DNA of 64,000 nt from Acidobacteriota bacterium (GCA_029776225.1 JAKOTR010000053.1:558001-622000); one strand, 5' to 3'; shown: positions 1-11,050, counted from the stretch's first letter. Notes: generated by a model from the sequence alone, not told the origin. Translations and numbers: made by a program.

Positions 1-1
1 G

Positions 2-592
<591 letters not shown>

Positions 593-607
593 AGCTTTGG
601 AGGTTTT

Positions 608-1846
608 GTGCGCTGGATTAAGTACTCCCGCTATACCGGGCAGGACTTCGGCCTCGAAGCGGAAGACCTGCTGCAAGCGCTCGCGGACTTTTTCCTCGAA
701 AGCGGTTTTCAGTCCCGCTATACGCAATTTCGGGAAATGAACGAGCACACGCTGGAGGATCTGAAGAAAGCGCTCCAGCGCGCGCTCGAAGAGGGACAGC
801 TTTTCGACAGCGAACGGGCCGAGCAGATGGCCCAGCAGCTCCAGAAGATGTCCCCCGAGCAGCTCGACCAGTTGCTCGACCGGCTGGTGGACAAACTCGC
901 CGAGGAGGGCTATCTCAACCTCGAAGAGGAGGCCCAGCCGGCCCACGGCTCGCAGCCCGGCATCGGCTCCGACGAGCGCAGAATCAAGGTGGAGATCACC
1001 GACAAATCGATTGATTTCCTCGGTTTCAAGACGCTCAAAGACCTGCTGGCCTCGCTCGGCAAATCCAGCTTCGGCGCCCACGACACGCGCGATCTTGCCA
1101 CCGGCGTCGAAGCCAGCGGCGCATCGAAGCCGTACGAGTTCGGCGATACCCTGAATCTCGATATCAGCGAGACGCTGTTCTCAGCCGTGCGCCGCAACGG
1201 CCTGAAGGTCCCCATCGACCTCGACTATCCCGATCTCCACGTGCACCAGTCCGAATATCAGAGCTCCTGCGCCACCGTGCTGATGCTCGATTGCAGCCAC
1301 AGCATGATCCTGTACGGCGAAGACCGCTTTACGCCCGCCAAGAAGGTGGCGCTCGCTCTCGCCCATCTCATCCGCACACAGTATCCGGGCGACAGCTTGC
1401 GCTGCGTTCTGTTCCACGATTCGGCCGAGGAACTCCGCTTAGCGGACCTCGCCCGCGTTCAGGTGGGCCCGTACTACACCAATACCCGCGACGGGCTTCT
1501 GCTCGCGCAGCGGCTGCTGGCGCAGGAAAAGAAGGACATGAAGCAGATCATCATGATCACCGACGGCAAACCGTCCGCGCTCACGCTCGAGGACGGGCGC
1601 ATGTACCGCAACGCCTTCGGCCTGGATCCTCTGGTGATCAGCCGCACGCTGGAGGAAGTCAGCCGCTGCAAGCGCCAGGGAATCCTGATCAACACCTTCA
1701 TGCTGGCAAGCGACTACGGCCTTGTCAACTTTGTCCAGAAAGTGACCGAGCTCTGCCGCGGGAAGGCTTATTTCACGACCCCCTATACGCTTGGCCAGTA
1801 CTTGCTGATGGATTACATGAACCGCAAGACGCGGACCATCCACTAA
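608..1846 (+). CDS. VWA-domain protein, partner of the upstream AAA+ ATPase
   Basis: A 412-residue protein. The first ~200 residues are charged and helical. The C-terminal ~200 form a von Willebrand A domain with the metal-binding (MIDAS) motif DCSHS near residue 230, followed by a Rossmann-like pattern including [12 protein letters not shown]. The start is GTG at 608 with GGAGG eight bases upstream. It lies directly behind the AAA+ ATPase, so the two probably form one operon and one complex, as ChlI/ChlD or MoxR/VWA pairs do. No signal peptide or membrane segment is visible, so it is probably cytoplasmic. The substrate cannot be read from sequence. Confidence 0.85.
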   Translation: MRWIKYSRYTGQDFGLEAEDLLQALADFFLESGFQSRYTQFREMNEHTLEDLKKALQRALEEGQLFDSERAEQMAQQLQKMSPEQLDQLLDRLVDKLAEEGYLNLEEEAQPAHGSQPGIGSDERRIKVEITDKSIDFLGFKTLKDLLASLGKSSFGAHDTRDLATGVEASGASKPYEFGDTLNLDISETLFSAVRRNGLKVPIDLDYPDLHVHQSEYQSSCATVLMLDCSHSMILYGEDRFTPAKKVALALAHLIRTQYPGDSLRCVLFHDSAEELRLADLARVQVGPYYTNTRDGLLLAQRLLAQEKKDMKQIIMITDGKPSALTLEDGRMYRNAFGLDPLVISRTLEEVSRCKRQGILINTFMLASDYGLVNFVQKVTELCRGKAYFTTPYTLGQYLLMDYMNRKTRTIH

Positions 1847-1853
1847 GGGGCGT

Positions 1854-2621
1854 CTAGAACAGAATCAGCACCAGCCAGTAGACTACCGGCACGGCGAATA
1901 GAGTGCTGTCCACGCGGTCCAGCCAGCCGCCGTGCCCCGGAAGCATCGTCCCACTGTCCTTCACGCCGGCGCCGCGCTTGAGGGCGGATTCCGCCAGATC
2001 GCCGATCTGGCCCGCAATGTTGCCCGCTGCCGCCAGCAGAAAGCTCTGCCACGGCGCTACGGATGGGAGCAGGTACTTCAGGTAGAGGAAGCCAAAGAGC
2101 AACGAACCCACGAGCGAAGCAACGGCGCCCTCCCAGGACTTGCCGGGGCTGACACGCGGCATCAGCTTGTGCCGGCCGAATCTCCGCCCTACGTAGTAAG
2201 CACAGATGTCGCCTACCCAGCTCAGCGCCAGCGCGAACAGCAGCCAGTAAGTGCTGTTCTGCCGCAGATAAATCGCCCAGCGCCAGGCGCCGAAGATGTA
2301 AATCACGCCTGCGAGCAGCGCCCCGGCACGCGGCAGGGTGGTGCGCAAGTCGTCGTGAGCAAGGCCGAGCGCCAGCGCGAGCAGGCCGGTCACGGTGATT
2401 GCCAGCGCCGGATCCACGGGCGTCAGCAGAACGACGAGGCCCGCCGCATATCCTACCGGTCCAGGCTTTTCGATTCCGTATTTCGCGACGATCCCGGAAT
2501 ACTCGTAATGGCACAGCAGGGCGACCGCGACCAGCACGGCAAGGAACACCGGCACCGGGGCCCACAGTGCTACCCACACGATCAGGGGCGCGAGAACGGC
2601 TGCGGTCAGAACGCGTTTCAT
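1854..2621 (-). CDS. cdsA: phosphatidate cytidylyltransferase
   Basis: Makes CDP-diacylglycerol from phosphatidic acid and CTP, the branch point for membrane phospholipids. The 255-residue protein is highly hydrophobic with about seven membrane segments. It carries the family's C-terminal signature: GDLAESALKR, then the aspartate in VKDSG, then PGHGGWLDRVDS. Length is normal. Its ATG overlaps the stop of uppS by four bases, so the two are probably translationally coupled. The uppS-cdsA order is common in bacteria because both feed envelope synthesis. Confidence 0.95.
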   Translation of the reverse strand: MKRVLTAAVLAPLIVWVALWAPVPVFLAVLVAVALLCHYEYSGIVAKYGIEKPGPVGYAAGLVVLLTPVDPALAITVTGLLALALGLAHDDLRTTLPRAGALLAGVIYIFGAWRWAIYLRQNSTYWLLFALALSWVGDICAYYVGRRFGRHKLMPRVSPGKSWEGAVASLVGSLLFGFLYLKYLLPSVAPWQSFLLAAAGNIAGQIGDLAESALKRGAGVKDSGTMLPGHGGWLDRVDSTLFAVPVVYWLVLILF

Positions 2622-3412
2622 CGTGCCTTGGCGCCGGCGGCGGCCAGGCCCCCAAACCGGCGGTCGCGAGATTGGTATTCGAGGATGGCGCGCAGCAGGT
2701 CTGCGCGCGTGAAGTCGGGCCAGAGCGTGTCGGTGACGAACAGCTCGGCGTAGGCAATCTGCCAGAGAAGGAAGTTGCTGATTCGCATTTCGCCGGAGGT
2801 GCGGATCAGCAGGTCGGGGTCGGGCACCCCGGCGGTGTAGAGGCAGCCGGCAATGTCCTGCTCGGTGACCCGCAGGTTTTCCAGGGTCCCGGCCGCGCGC
2901 GCTTTGTCGAGAATCGCGTTGAAGGCGTCGGCCAGTTCGGCCCGGCCGCCGTAGTTGATCGCCAGGTTCACCTGAAGGCCCTGGTTCTGCGCGGTTGCCT
3001 CCACGGCATGCACCAGTTCCCGGCGCGCCGGATCCGGCAGCGCGTCAATCCGCCCGATCGCCTTTACGCGCACGCCGTGCTTCATCAGGTTCGGCAGTTC
3101 GCGGCGGATGTAAACCTGCAAGAGGCGCCAGAGCATGTCTACTTCCGCCCGCGGCCGCTTCCAGTTCTCCAACGAAAAGGCGTAGAGAGTCAGGTAGCGT
3201 ATGCCCAGCCGCGCGCATGTCTCGATGACGGTGCGCGCCGGCTCGACTCCGGCCTCATGGCCTGCCGGTCTCGGAAGGCTTCGGCGGTTTGCCCACCGGC
3301 CATTGCCGTCCATGATGATGGCGATATGGCAGGGGAGCCTGCCGGGATCCAGGGATTGAACGAGCGCTCGTTCCGGGGCGTCCGGTTCGAGGATCTCCAA
3401 TAATGCTTCCAT
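2618..3412 (-). CDS. uppS: isoprenyl transferase (undecaprenyl diphosphate synthase)
   Basis: A cis-prenyltransferase that extends farnesyl diphosphate with isopentenyl diphosphate to make the C55 carrier lipid for peptidoglycan and O-antigen. The signature IIMDGNGRWANRR holds the catalytic aspartate near residue 34. The C-terminal RTSGEMRISNFLLWQ and the following AELF-TDTLWPDF motif complete the active site. At 264 residues the length is typical. ATG at 3412 has no clear ribosome binding site. The gene is followed by cdsA with a four-base overlap. Confidence 0.95.
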   Translation of the reverse strand: MEALLEILEPDAPERALVQSLDPGRLPCHIAIIMDGNGRWANRRSLPRPAGHEAGVEPARTVIETCARLGIRYLTLYAFSLENWKRPRAEVDMLWRLLQVYIRRELPNLMKHGVRVKAIGRIDALPDPARRELVHAVEATAQNQGLQVNLAINYGGRAELADAFNAILDKARAAGTLENLRVTEQDIAGCLYTAGVPDPDLLIRTSGEMRISNFLLWQIAYAELFVTDTLWPDFTRADLLRAILEYQSRDRRFGGLAAAGAKAR

Positions 3413-3472
3413 TAAGCGTTATGCCTTCAATGTTACACGAGTAGACCTTCGAACAGCACGCTAGGGGGTGCT

Positions 3473-4240
3473 TCAGCCACCCTGTATCCAGGCGGCAAGC
3501 TGTTTCCCGAAAGGCCCGCAGACAAGCGCGGCTACTCCGAGAAAGGTCCCGAACGGCAGTTCGTAAGTGGAGGCGTCCTTGCGGGTGAGCAGGATGTAGC
3601 CCAGCCCGAGCACCGATCCGATCACGGAACCGAGAACCACCGTCAGCAGGGCGCCGTGAAGCCCGAGGAATGCGCCGATCATCGCGACCATCTTCACGTC
3701 GCCGAGCCCCAGGCCCTCACGCTTGCGCAGATGCTTGTAAAAGACTCCCACCAGCCAGAGAACGCTGCTGATCACCCCGGCGCCGAGCACTGCCTGTGTG
3801 ATGGATACCCACACCGGCCCCCACCCCTGCGGAAGCACCAGCGCCAGCGCCACTCCGCCCAGCGTAAATTCGTCCGGCAGTATGCGTTGCTCCAGGTCCG
3901 AGAAAATCAGCCCCACGATCAGTGCGGCGAAGACGCATTGCTTCAATGCCGCAAGCGAAGGACCGTGCACGAGGACAATGCCGAAAAAGAGCAGCCCGGT
4001 CAGCATCTCGACCACGGGGTAGCGGATCGGAATCGGCTCCCGGCACTTCCGGCAGCGGCCGCCGAGGGAGATGTAGCTGAGCACCGGGACGTTGTCGTAC
4101 CAGGCGATCGGGTGCTCGCACGACGGGCAGAACGATCGCGGCCTCACCACCGAAATGTCCCGCGGCATCCGGTAGATGCAGACATTCAAAAAACTGCCGA
4201 TCAGAAGCCCGGCAGCAAGCGCCAGTAGTGCTTCCATCAT
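3473..4240 (-). CDS. pilD: prepilin peptidase (type IV leader peptidase, A24)
   Basis: A membrane aspartyl protease that cleaves and N-methylates type IV prepilins and related pseudopilins. The N-terminal methylase domain has both zinc-type CxxC pairs (CPSC near residue 38 and CRKC near residue 63). The protease aspartates are in FSDLEQRILPDEF and in the GxGD motif GLGLGDVKM. About seven to eight hydrophobic segments are present and length (255) is normal. Its ATG overlaps the stop of the upstream glycosyltransferase by four bases. No pilin genes are in the window. Confidence 0.95.
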   Translation of the reverse strand: MMEALLALAAGLLIGSFLNVCIYRMPRDISVVRPRSFCPSCEHPIAWYDNVPVLSYISLGGRCRKCREPIPIRYPVVEMLTGLLFFGIVLVHGPSLAALKQCVFAALIVGLIFSDLEQRILPDEFTLGGVALALVLPQGWGPVWVSITQAVLGAGVISSVLWLVGVFYKHLRKREGLGLGDVKMVAMIGAFLGLHGALLTVVLGSVIGSVLGLGYILLTRKDASTYELPFGTFLGVAALVCGPFGKQLAAWIQGG

Positions 4241-5130
4241 GACAATACCCGATGGTACACCCGGATCGTCCCTTCGACCATCGCCTCGACTCCGAAAAGC
4301 GACTCCGCGCGCCGCCGCGCCGCCTCCGCCATCGCGCGCGCTTCATCGCGGTTTTCCAGAATGCGGCGTACCGCCGCGGCAATCGCGGCAGGCGTGTTTT
4401 CCACCAGCAAACCGGTCTCCCCGTCCACAACCGCTTCGGGAAGGCCGCCTGTGCGGCTCGCAACAACGGGGACACCTGCGGCCATCGCCAGCAGAACCGC
4501 AGAACCCAAGCCTTCCTCGTGCGTGATATAGACGAAAACGGCGGCGTCGCGCGCCAGGTCCTCCGCCAGCGAGTCGGAGAAGTGGACATCAAAGCCTGCC
4601 TGCCGGGCGGCGAGCTTCACCAGCTCCGTCCCTTTCTTGGGATCGTTCGTTGCCGGCGCAATCACACGCGTGCCGCCGGCTGAGCGCTCCCCCAAGGGCA
4701 CGCCGTCATAGACCACGCTGACGCGCCCCCCGGCGATTCCCGCCTCGATGAGCCTCGCCTTCACGAATTCCGAGACGGCAACAAATTGCGACGCGCGGCG
4801 GTACTTCCATCGCGAGGCGAGCCCCGTCCGGACGGGGAAAGCGACACGGCGCGAGACGACGAGCGGCGCCCGCGCGAACATCGCCATCGTGTGTGCCCGC
4901 GCGTCGTGCGCGTGTATCAGGTCCATTCGCGCAGACAACCTTCTCAGCGTTGCGAAGCCGCCGGAGCGGACATCGAAGCCTTTGTTCCGCGCCGCTATAT
5001 AGAGCGGCGCTTCCCGCCGCGCCAGCAGCACCGTTTCGTGCCCCCGCGCGCGCAGCCCCTCCAACAGGTAAAGAACCTGCCACTGCCCGCCCCGCATTTC
5101 GCGCCCGGTGTCAACGTGCAGGATGCGCAT
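4237..5130 (-). CDS. glycosyltransferase family 4 (GT-B)
   Basis: A 297-residue GT-B glycosyltransferase. The N-terminal Rossmann half starts MRILHVDTGREMRGGQWQ, with the glycine-rich loop typical of GT4. The C-terminal half has the nucleotide-sugar motif EEGLGSAVLLAMAAGVPVV with its conserved acidic residue, followed by GGLPEAV. It is shorter than most GT4 enzymes (about 350-400), with a short inter-domain region. It sits between a GT2 gene and prepilin peptidase on the same strand, so a role in lipopolysaccharide core or other surface glycan synthesis is likely. Substrate unknown. Confidence 0.85.
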   Translation of the reverse strand: MRILHVDTGREMRGGQWQVLYLLEGLRARGHETVLLARREAPLYIAARNKGFDVRSGGFATLRRLSARMDLIHAHDARAHTMAMFARAPLVVSRRVAFPVRTGLASRWKYRRASQFVAVSEFVKARLIEAGIAGGRVSVVYDGVPLGERSAGGTRVIAPATNDPKKGTELVKLAARQAGFDVHFSDSLAEDLARDAAVFVYITHEEGLGSAVLLAMAAGVPVVASRTGGLPEAVVDGETGLLVENTPAAIAAAVRRILENRDEARAMAEAARRRAESLFGVEAMVEGTIRVYHRVLS

Positions 5131-5148
5131 TCATCGCCCCCGGAGCCG

Positions 5149-5886
5149 CTAGCTCATGTTCCTCGCCTTGGCGTACTTCAGGAACGTGTAAGTCGCAGCC
5201 ATGTAGGCGATGGTGAGGCCTTCCACGCCGTCCAGGAAACCCAGCTTCAAAAAGTACGTTTGCAGGAAGGTCCAGGTAGGCTCCAGGATCAGATTCGGCC
5301 AGGACGGCTTCTTTCCGCGGGCCACCACTTCCTGCGCCGCGAGCGTCGTATAGCGGTCCAGCGTGCGCAGGTGCTCGGAAAGCGAATCACAGGTGTAATG
5401 GAGCAGGTTGGACTTCAGGTGGCCGATGCTGCCCTCCACCTGCACGCTCTCGTGGACGAAATCGCCCACCCAAGTTGCCTTGTTCCGGTTGTAGAGCCTC
5501 ACCTTGCGGTCTGGATACCAGCCCGAGTGCAGAATCCAGCGCCCGAGGTACTGCGCGAGGCGCGGCATGGTGTAGGCGTCGTGCTCCGGGCCGTTTTTCT
5601 TCAACTGCCAGATTTCGGCCTCAAGCGCCTCGCTGAGCGCCTCGTCGGCGTCAATCGAGAAGATCCAGTCGTAGGAAGCCTGCGAAGCGGCCAGGTTTTT
5701 CTGCTTGGCATAGCCGGGCCAGGGGCTCTCGATCACCCGCGCCCCGAGCCGCGCCGCGATTTCCACGGTGCGATCGGTCGACCCGCTATCCACCACCACG
5801 ATTTCGTCGCAGCAGCGCAGGCTCTCTATGGCCCGGGCAATGTTGCGTTCCTCGTCGCAGGTGATGATGGTGGCGGATATTTTCAT
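5149..5886 (-). CDS. glycosyltransferase family 2, WaaE/KdtX-like
   Basis: A 245-residue GT-A enzyme. It begins MKISATIITCDEERNIARAI and has VVDSGSTDRTVEIA and the acidic metal-binding motif IFSIDADEAL, the arrangement of the lipopolysaccharide core beta-1,4-glucosyltransferase group (WaaE). The tail contains amphipathic or hydrophobic helices that could bind the membrane. It is encoded just upstream of the GT4 gene and twelve bases downstream of an M50 protease gene, all on the minus strand. Role in outer-membrane glycolipid synthesis is an inference from family and neighbours. Confidence 0.87.
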   Translation of the reverse strand: MKISATIITCDEERNIARAIESLRCCDEIVVVDSGSTDRTVEIAARLGARVIESPWPGYAKQKNLAASQASYDWIFSIDADEALSEALEAEIWQLKKNGPEHDAYTMPRLAQYLGRWILHSGWYPDRKVRLYNRNKATWVGDFVHESVQVEGSIGHLKSNLLHYTCDSLSEHLRTLDRYTTLAAQEVVARGKKPSWPNLILEPTWTFLQTYFLKLGFLDGVEGLTIAYMAATYTFLKYAKARNMS

Positions 5887-5898
5887 CTCCGGGCCGGC

Positions 5899-6870
5899 TC
5901 ACAAGGCGGGACTGCCGATGGGCGTCGGCATGAAGCACAACACCAGGATCACCAGGGCCAGCCAGCCCAGGCGCTTCCGGCCAGCGCCCAATTCGCTGGA
6001 ATCGAAAATCGCGGGGTGCCTCAGGCCGAGGATCAGCAGCGCCAGCGCCCAAGCCAGCCAGGATAGCGAAAAGAAGCCCATCGGCACCAGTCCCAGAACG
6101 AAGACGCGGGACAGCGTCTTATGCCGCTCGCCCGCCATCGAGTACAGGATGTGGCCGCCATCCAGTTGTCCGATGGGCAGCAGGTTTAACGCCGTCGAGA
6201 AGATGCCCACCCACGCCGCACGCGCCAGCGGGTGAAGGTAGATGTCCTCGCTGCGCACTCCGGGAAAGATCGCCTGTTCCATCAACCATTGCAACACCGG
6301 CACGCCGAAGACGAAATCGCCCTGCTGGTTGATGCCGGGGAGCACCTTCGAGAACGCCAGCCCGATGGCAAGCGCCGGCAGCAAGACAACGAAGCCGGCC
6401 AGCGGGCCGGCTATCCCAATGTCAAACAACTCCTGTTTCTTGTAAATAGGCGACCGGATGCGGATGAACGCACCGAAAGTTCCGATGAGCGGCGGCCCCG
6501 GAAGGAAATACGGCAGGCTTGCGCTCACTCCGTAGTGGCGGCAAGCGAGGTAATGGCCGAGCTCATGGGCCAGCAGGATAATGATCAGCGTCAGTGAGAA
6601 GGGGAGCCCTTGCGCCAGCGTGGAGGGTTCCACCATCGCCCGGAAAACCGGGGTAATGTCGCTGAGGGAGAACGCCGGGCGGTTCAACCGGAAGTTCTCC
6701 ATCATGCGGGCGCCAACGGCCGTCGTAGTCAGAAGCGTGAACGCCAGGAGCAGAAGATGAAGCCAGTATCGCGAGCGCGGCGGCTGCGCCCAATAGCTCA
6801 GCGATCGGGTTCCGGTTCCGTTTTCCGGCGTGGGAAGGTGCGGGCCGCTGGTGAAACCCTGCGAAGACAC
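5899..6870 (-). CDS. M50-family membrane metalloprotease (site-2-protease-like)
   Basis: A 323-residue multi-spanning membrane protein with the zinc motif HELGH (in LAHELGHYLACRHYGV) in a membrane segment near residue 110 and a second LDGGH motif (QLDGGHILYSMAG) that supplies the third ligand. This is the site-2-protease arrangement without a PDZ domain. The N-terminal ~40 residues are cytoplasmic and variable. Such proteases cut membrane-spanning anti-sigma or signal proteins; the substrate here is unknown. It lies eight bases downstream of the HU-like gene. Confidence 0.88.
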   Translation of the reverse strand: MSSQGFTSGPHLPTPENGTGTRSLSYWAQPPRSRYWLHLLLLAFTLLTTTAVGARMMENFRLNRPAFSLSDITPVFRAMVEPSTLAQGLPFSLTLIIILLAHELGHYLACRHYGVSASLPYFLPGPPLIGTFGAFIRIRSPIYKKQELFDIGIAGPLAGFVVLLPALAIGLAFSKVLPGINQQGDFVFGVPVLQWLMEQAIFPGVRSEDIYLHPLARAAWVGIFSTALNLLPIGQLDGGHILYSMAGERHKTLSRVFVLGLVPMGFFSLSWLAWALALLILGLRHPAIFDSSELGAGRKRLGWLALVILVLCFMPTPIGSPAL

Positions 6871-6878
6871 AATTCAGA

Positions 6879-7148
6879 TTACTGCAATGATTGAAGTTCC
6901 TTACCCGGCTTGAATCGCACCGCCTTGCCCGGCGGAATCGACACCTCTTCACCGGTGCGAGGATTACGGCCAATTCCCGTCTTTCTGGGGCGCACGTTGA
7001 AAATTCCGAAACCCCTGAGTTCGATCCGCTCTCCCTGCCCCAAGGCTTTTTTCATGCTTTCGAAGACGGTCTCGACCGCCATTTCAGCCTTGGTTTTGGT
7101 GATTCCGGTTCGATTGACCACCTCATTGATGATGTCCAGCTTAATCAA
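6879..7148 (-). CDS. HU/IHF-family DNA-binding protein (TTG start)
   Basis: A small nucleoid protein that bends DNA as a dimer. The core has the family pattern: LDIINEVVNRTGITKTKAE, the FGIFNVRPRKTGIGRNPRTGE arm with its proline-tipped beta ribbon, and the C-terminal VRFKPGKEL. I chose the TTG at 7148. AGGAGG lies five to six bases upstream of it, and the 89-residue product matches the usual HU length. An in-frame ATG at 7205 would add 19 residues with no homologous look. The gene leads into the M50 protease gene. Confidence 0.92.
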   Translation of the reverse strand: MIKLDIINEVVNRTGITKTKAEMAVETVFESMKKALGQGERIELRGFGIFNVRPRKTGIGRNPRTGEEVSIPPGKAVRFKPGKELQSLQ

Positions 7149-7266
7149 GCCAGCCTCCTTGGTTTTGGGCGGCGAACCCGGATCCCGAATCGCCGCAAAC
7201 CCCATGTTAGGATTAGGGTTAGACGGATGTCAAGCCGAGCCCGCCGCATCTTCCCGACTCCGAAAC

Positions 7267-7794
7267 TCAGGCGCTCTGCGTCGCGCCGATGAGCGATTTG
7301 GCGGCCGCCAGCGCCGATTCGTAATCCGGATGATTGCTCAGCTCCTTCACATATTCCACGTGGCGCAGCACATTATCCTGATCGAGCACGAAAATCGCGC
7401 GAGTTTCTATCCGCAGCTCCTTGATAAGCGTTCCGTAATTCTGGCCGAAAGAGGTGTCGCGGTGGTCGGAAAGCATTCTTAAATTGTCGATTCCGTAGGT
7501 AGTGCAGTAGCGCTGCTGTGCGAAGGGGAGATCCGCGCTTATCGTGTAGATATCCACGCCCGGCACCCGCGCCGCCTCTTCGTTAAAGCGTTTGGTCTGC
7601 GCATCACACACCGGCGTATCCAGCGACGGCAAGACGCTGAAAATCCGCACCCGCTTTCCCGTATCCGCCAGCGTCACGGTCTTGAGCGTGGTGTCCACGC
7701 AGCAGAAATCCGGGGCCTTGTCGCCAACTTTCAATTCCGGGCCAACCAAGGTTAAAGGAGTGCCTTTCGAGGTCACAACGCCCTTGCGTTCCAT
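7267..7794 (-). CDS. tpx: thiol peroxidase (atypical 2-Cys peroxiredoxin)
   Basis: Reduces hydrogen and alkyl peroxides with electrons from thioredoxin. The peroxidatic cysteine is in SLDTPVCDAQTKRFNEEA and the resolving cysteine in the next helix (QQRYCTTYGIDNLRMLSDH), the Tpx-specific spacing. I start it at the ATG at 7794 because GGAGGG lies five bases upstream and the 175-residue product fits the family. An upstream in-frame start at 7854 would add 20 non-conserved residues. It is followed, after about 120 bases, by the HU-like gene. Confidence 0.95.
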   Translation of the reverse strand: MERKGVVTSKGTPLTLVGPELKVGDKAPDFCCVDTTLKTVTLADTGKRVRIFSVLPSLDTPVCDAQTKRFNEEAARVPGVDIYTISADLPFAQQRYCTTYGIDNLRMLSDHRDTSFGQNYGTLIKELRIETRAIFVLDQDNVLRHVEYVKELSNHPDYESALAAAKSLIGATQSA

Positions 7795-7861
7795 TGTCCC
7801 TCCAAGAGAATTTTGGACCCAATCATTTGAGTCACTGTCATTATCACAAATCACGCGCTGT

Positions 7862-9970
7862 CTATTGTTTCAGAAGCTCGGAAAGCCTCGCGGGACCGGC
7901 GACCGGCAGATCGCAGGTGAAATTCTCGCAGACATAGGCGGTAGCAGCGCCGTTGAGGCGGTGCATGGCCGCGACAGCCGGCTGATAGGCCGCCAGGCTC
8001 TGCCGCGCGTGCTCGCTGTCGACGAGCAGGAGGTTCGTATCCGGAAGAAAGCGCTGGTGCACCTCGCGAACCATGGCGCGCGTATCTCCGGCTTCCTTGT
8101 CGCCCACCACCACGATCTGGCGCCGGCGGCCGTTGTGGTAGGCCAGGCTGACGAGCAACTGCGGAATCGCGACAGGCGCCGCTCTCACGTGCGACGCGAA
8201 GGCGCGCAGCGCGCGGGCGGCAGCCTCGCGATATGAGTCGCGGCCCGTGATCTCCGCCAGCCGCAGCAAGTTCATCGTCGCCACCGAGTTGCCCGAGGGC
8301 TCGGCGCCGTCGTATTCGTCTTTCATCCTCAGCACGAGGCGCGTTTCGCCTTCCGCCGTGCCGTAGAAGCCGCCGTGCTCGCGGTCCTCGAAGCGCTCCA
8401 GCATCGCATCGGTCAGTTTCACCGCGGGGTCGAGGCGGCGAACGTCGAACTCGGCCTCGTAGAGGTCCAAAAGCCCCTGGACAAAGAAGGCGTAATCATC
8501 GAGAAAGCCCGGAATGGCGGCGTCGCCGTCGCGAAACCGCCTGAGCAGCGCCGCCCGCTCGCCGTCATACATGCGGCGGAGCAGAAAGTCCGCGGCGCGC
8601 ACGGCGGCGTCCAGATAGCGGCTGTCATCCAACACCTTGGCTCCCTTGGCGAAGGCCGAGATCATGAGACCGTTCCAAGAGGTGAGGATTTTGTCGTCCA
8701 GGTGGGGCCGCGGCCGCCGCGAGCGCGCTTCGAGCAGCTTGCGCTGCGCGGAATCGAGCGCCTGGCTGAGTTCCTCCTCCGCGATGCCGAGGGCTCGGGC
8801 GGTCTCGGCCACCGTCCGCGGCTCATGGAGAATGTTTTGGCCCGCGAACTCGCCGTGCGGATCCTCGCTCACATTGCCGTGCTCCTCTACGCCGTAGTGC
8901 CGGCAGAACCAACCCGCAACCGGCTCACCCAGAACGTCCTCGATTTCCTTCCGCGTCCAGAGATAAAACGCGCCTTCGCGCTTGATCTCCGGGCGGAGGG
9001 GGTCGGGGGAATCGGCGTCCTCAGCCGAGTAGAAACCGCCCTCCGGGCTCGTCATGTCGCGAAGAACATAGTCGAGGATGCCTCGCGCGACCCGGGCATA
9101 GTAGGCGTCGCCCGAAATCTGGTAGCCCTCCAGATACGAGATTGCGAGCTGGGCCTGGTCGTAAAGCATTTTTTCGAAATGCGGCACGAACCAGCGGTCA
9201 TCGACCGCGTAGCGATGGAAGCCGCCGCCGATGTGATCGTGAATCCCGCCGTGCCCCATGGCGTTCAGAGTCGCAAATACCATCTCCAGGGCATCGAGAT
9301 TGCCCGTGCGCGCCCAGTACCGCAGCAGAAAATTCTGCACCGCGGGACGGGGAAACTTCGGCGCGCCTCCAAAGCCTCCATGCTGCCGGTCGAAGCTCTG
9401 TTTAAACGCCTCGAAAGCGTCCTTGAGCGCCGTTTCGTCGGGAATCTCCGCGCCGGGGGCCTGCTCCACCGCCTTGCTGAGGTGAGCGATCACCTCGCGG
9501 CTGGATTCCAGGATCCTCGCGCGATCGAACTTCCAGGCTTCCGCCACCCGCTCGAGCACCTGCGCAAAACCCGGGCGGCCGTAGCGCGGCTCCGGCGGGA
9601 AGTATGTGCCTCCGAAGAACGGCTTGAGGTCGGGCGTGAGAAAGACGGACATCGGCCAGCCGCCCGCGCCCGTGGTGGCCTGCACGAATGTCATGTAGAT
9701 GCGGTCCACGTCGGGCCGCTCCTCACGGTCCACTTTGACGGAGACGAAGTGCCGGTTGAGCAGGTCGGCAATCCGTTCGTTCTCGAACGACTCCCGCTCC
9801 ATGACATGGCACCAGTGGCAGGTTGAGTAGCCGATGGACAGAAAGATCGGCTTGTCCTCCTCGCGCGCCTTACGGAAGGCCGCTTCGCCCCAGGGAAACC
9901 AGTTCACCGGATTATGTGCGTGCTGGATCAGATACGGGCTTTTCTCTTCGATGAGTGCGTTGGTATGCAT
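7862..9970 (-). CDS. thioredoxin-domain protein of the YyaL/SSP411 (DUF255) family
   Basis: A 702-residue protein of the widespread DUF255 family. The N-terminal ~160 residues are thioredoxin-like, starting [19 protein letters not shown] and with the redox CxxC in STCHWCHVM. The remainder is an (alpha/alpha)6-barrel-like region resembling N-acyl-glucosamine epimerase folds. I chose the ATG at 9970 because GAGGGG precedes it by five bases; a TTG five codons earlier is less likely. Biochemical function of the family is not established. Isolated on its strand, 68 bases upstream of tpx. Confidence 0.92.
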   Translation of the reverse strand: MHTNALIEEKSPYLIQHAHNPVNWFPWGEAAFRKAREEDKPIFLSIGYSTCHWCHVMERESFENERIADLLNRHFVSVKVDREERPDVDRIYMTFVQATTGAGGWPMSVFLTPDLKPFFGGTYFPPEPRYGRPGFAQVLERVAEAWKFDRARILESSREVIAHLSKAVEQAPGAEIPDETALKDAFEAFKQSFDRQHGGFGGAPKFPRPAVQNFLLRYWARTGNLDALEMVFATLNAMGHGGIHDHIGGGFHRYAVDDRWFVPHFEKMLYDQAQLAISYLEGYQISGDAYYARVARGILDYVLRDMTSPEGGFYSAEDADSPDPLRPEIKREGAFYLWTRKEIEDVLGEPVAGWFCRHYGVEEHGNVSEDPHGEFAGQNILHEPRTVAETARALGIAEEELSQALDSAQRKLLEARSRRPRPHLDDKILTSWNGLMISAFAKGAKVLDDSRYLDAAVRAADFLLRRMYDGERAALLRRFRDGDAAIPGFLDDYAFFVQGLLDLYEAEFDVRRLDPAVKLTDAMLERFEDREHGGFYGTAEGETRLVLRMKDEYDGAEPSGNSVATMNLLRLAEITGRDSYREAAARALRAFASHVRAAPVAIPQLLVSLAYHNGRRRQIVVVGDKEAGDTRAMVREVHQRFLPDTNLLLVDSEHARQSLAAYQPAVAAMHRLNGAATAYVCENFTCDLPVAGPARLSELLKQ

Positions 9971-10034
9971 CTTGCCCCTCTGCAACCATTACAACACCCT
10001 CACCCGGCGCCCGGCATGAGAGAAAAGGAGCAGT

Positions 10035-10955
10035 TCAGGCAGATCCTTTTTGAGAGACGGCGGGCAGGTAACCTGCCTCCCTGAGCGGGGCCAGAACTTC
10101 GGCCAGCCGGTATCGCGCTTCGGCGGGCATCGGTCCAACCGGCCGCCGGCAGTTCCCCACGCGCATGCCCGACTGGTTCATCGCTTCCTTTACCACCGAG
10201 GGGAACGTCGCCAGGCTGAAGGCGCGCCGCAGCGGTTCGATCAGCGCCTGAAGGCGGGCCGCGGTCTCCAGATCGTTGGCCATGTAGGCGTTGTAGAGAT
10301 CCACGAACGCCCGCGGCACGACGTTCGCGCAGGCCGTCACCGCGCCTGCCGCGCCGCGCTTCAAGCCCTCCAGGATCAGGTGGTCCCGCCCGATGAATAC
10401 CGTCAGGCCGGAGGCGACGTATTCCGGAATCAGGTCGAGGTTCCCGCTCGAATCTTTGAGGCCCACGAAGTTGTCGCATTGCGCGGCGATGCTTCGGAGA
10501 ATATCCGGGGTCAGCTCCACGTCTGTTCGCTCCGGGATGTTGTAAGCAAGCACGGGAATGCGAACGCTGCGGCAGACTTCGACGTAGTGCTCCACGAGTT
10601 CGGCCGCGCTCGGCTTGACGTAGTAAGGAGTGATGACGACGATGTAGTCCACGCCGTCGGCCTCCGCTTTTTGCGCCAGGCGCACTGTCCGGCGCGTGGT
10701 CACGCAGCCCACATTGGCGTACACCGGAACGCGGCCGGCAACGGTCTGGACACAGAACCGGGCGGCCACCTCGCGCTCTTCCTGATCCAGAGAAAAGAAC
10801 TCGCCCTGCCCCCCGATGACGAACAGCCCATGTACACCGCTGGCGATCAGATTCTCAATAACGCTCTGCCATGCCGTGTAGTCGATCAGCTCATCTTTTT
10901 CGCGAAAGGGGGTGACAACCGCGGGGACTATGCCTTTGAGCGGCGCATTCCGCAT
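10035..10955 (-). CDS. dihydrodipicolinate synthase-family aldolase/lyase
   Basis: A 306-residue TIM barrel of the DapA/N-acetylneuraminate lyase family. The Schiff-base lysine is in [10 protein letters not shown] and the active-site tyrosine in [13 protein letters not shown]. The usual GxxGE substrate loop is VIGGQGEF rather than the GTTGE of true DapA, so the substrate is probably a different 2-keto acid and not aspartate semialdehyde. Start is supported by GGAGGA upstream. No lysine-pathway gene is adjacent. Confidence 0.88.
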   Translation of the reverse strand: MRNAPLKGIVPAVVTPFREKDELIDYTAWQSVIENLIASGVHGLFVIGGQGEFFSLDQEEREVAARFCVQTVAGRVPVYANVGCVTTRRTVRLAQKAEADGVDYIVVITPYYVKPSAAELVEHYVEVCRSVRIPVLAYNIPERTDVELTPDILRSIAAQCDNFVGLKDSSGNLDLIPEYVASGLTVFIGRDHLILEGLKRGAAGAVTACANVVPRAFVDLYNAYMANDLETAARLQALIEPLRRAFSLATFPSVVKEAMNQSGMRVGNCRRPVGPMPAEARYRLAEVLAPLREAGYLPAVSQKGSA

Positions 10956-11050
10956 GGCCGGATTCCTCCTTCCTTTTCGGACGCCCTATTGTCCCTCATT
11001 CTAGCCCCCGGCGCACAGCTTCGAAATCGGTCCGCGGCTATGATCGTCTT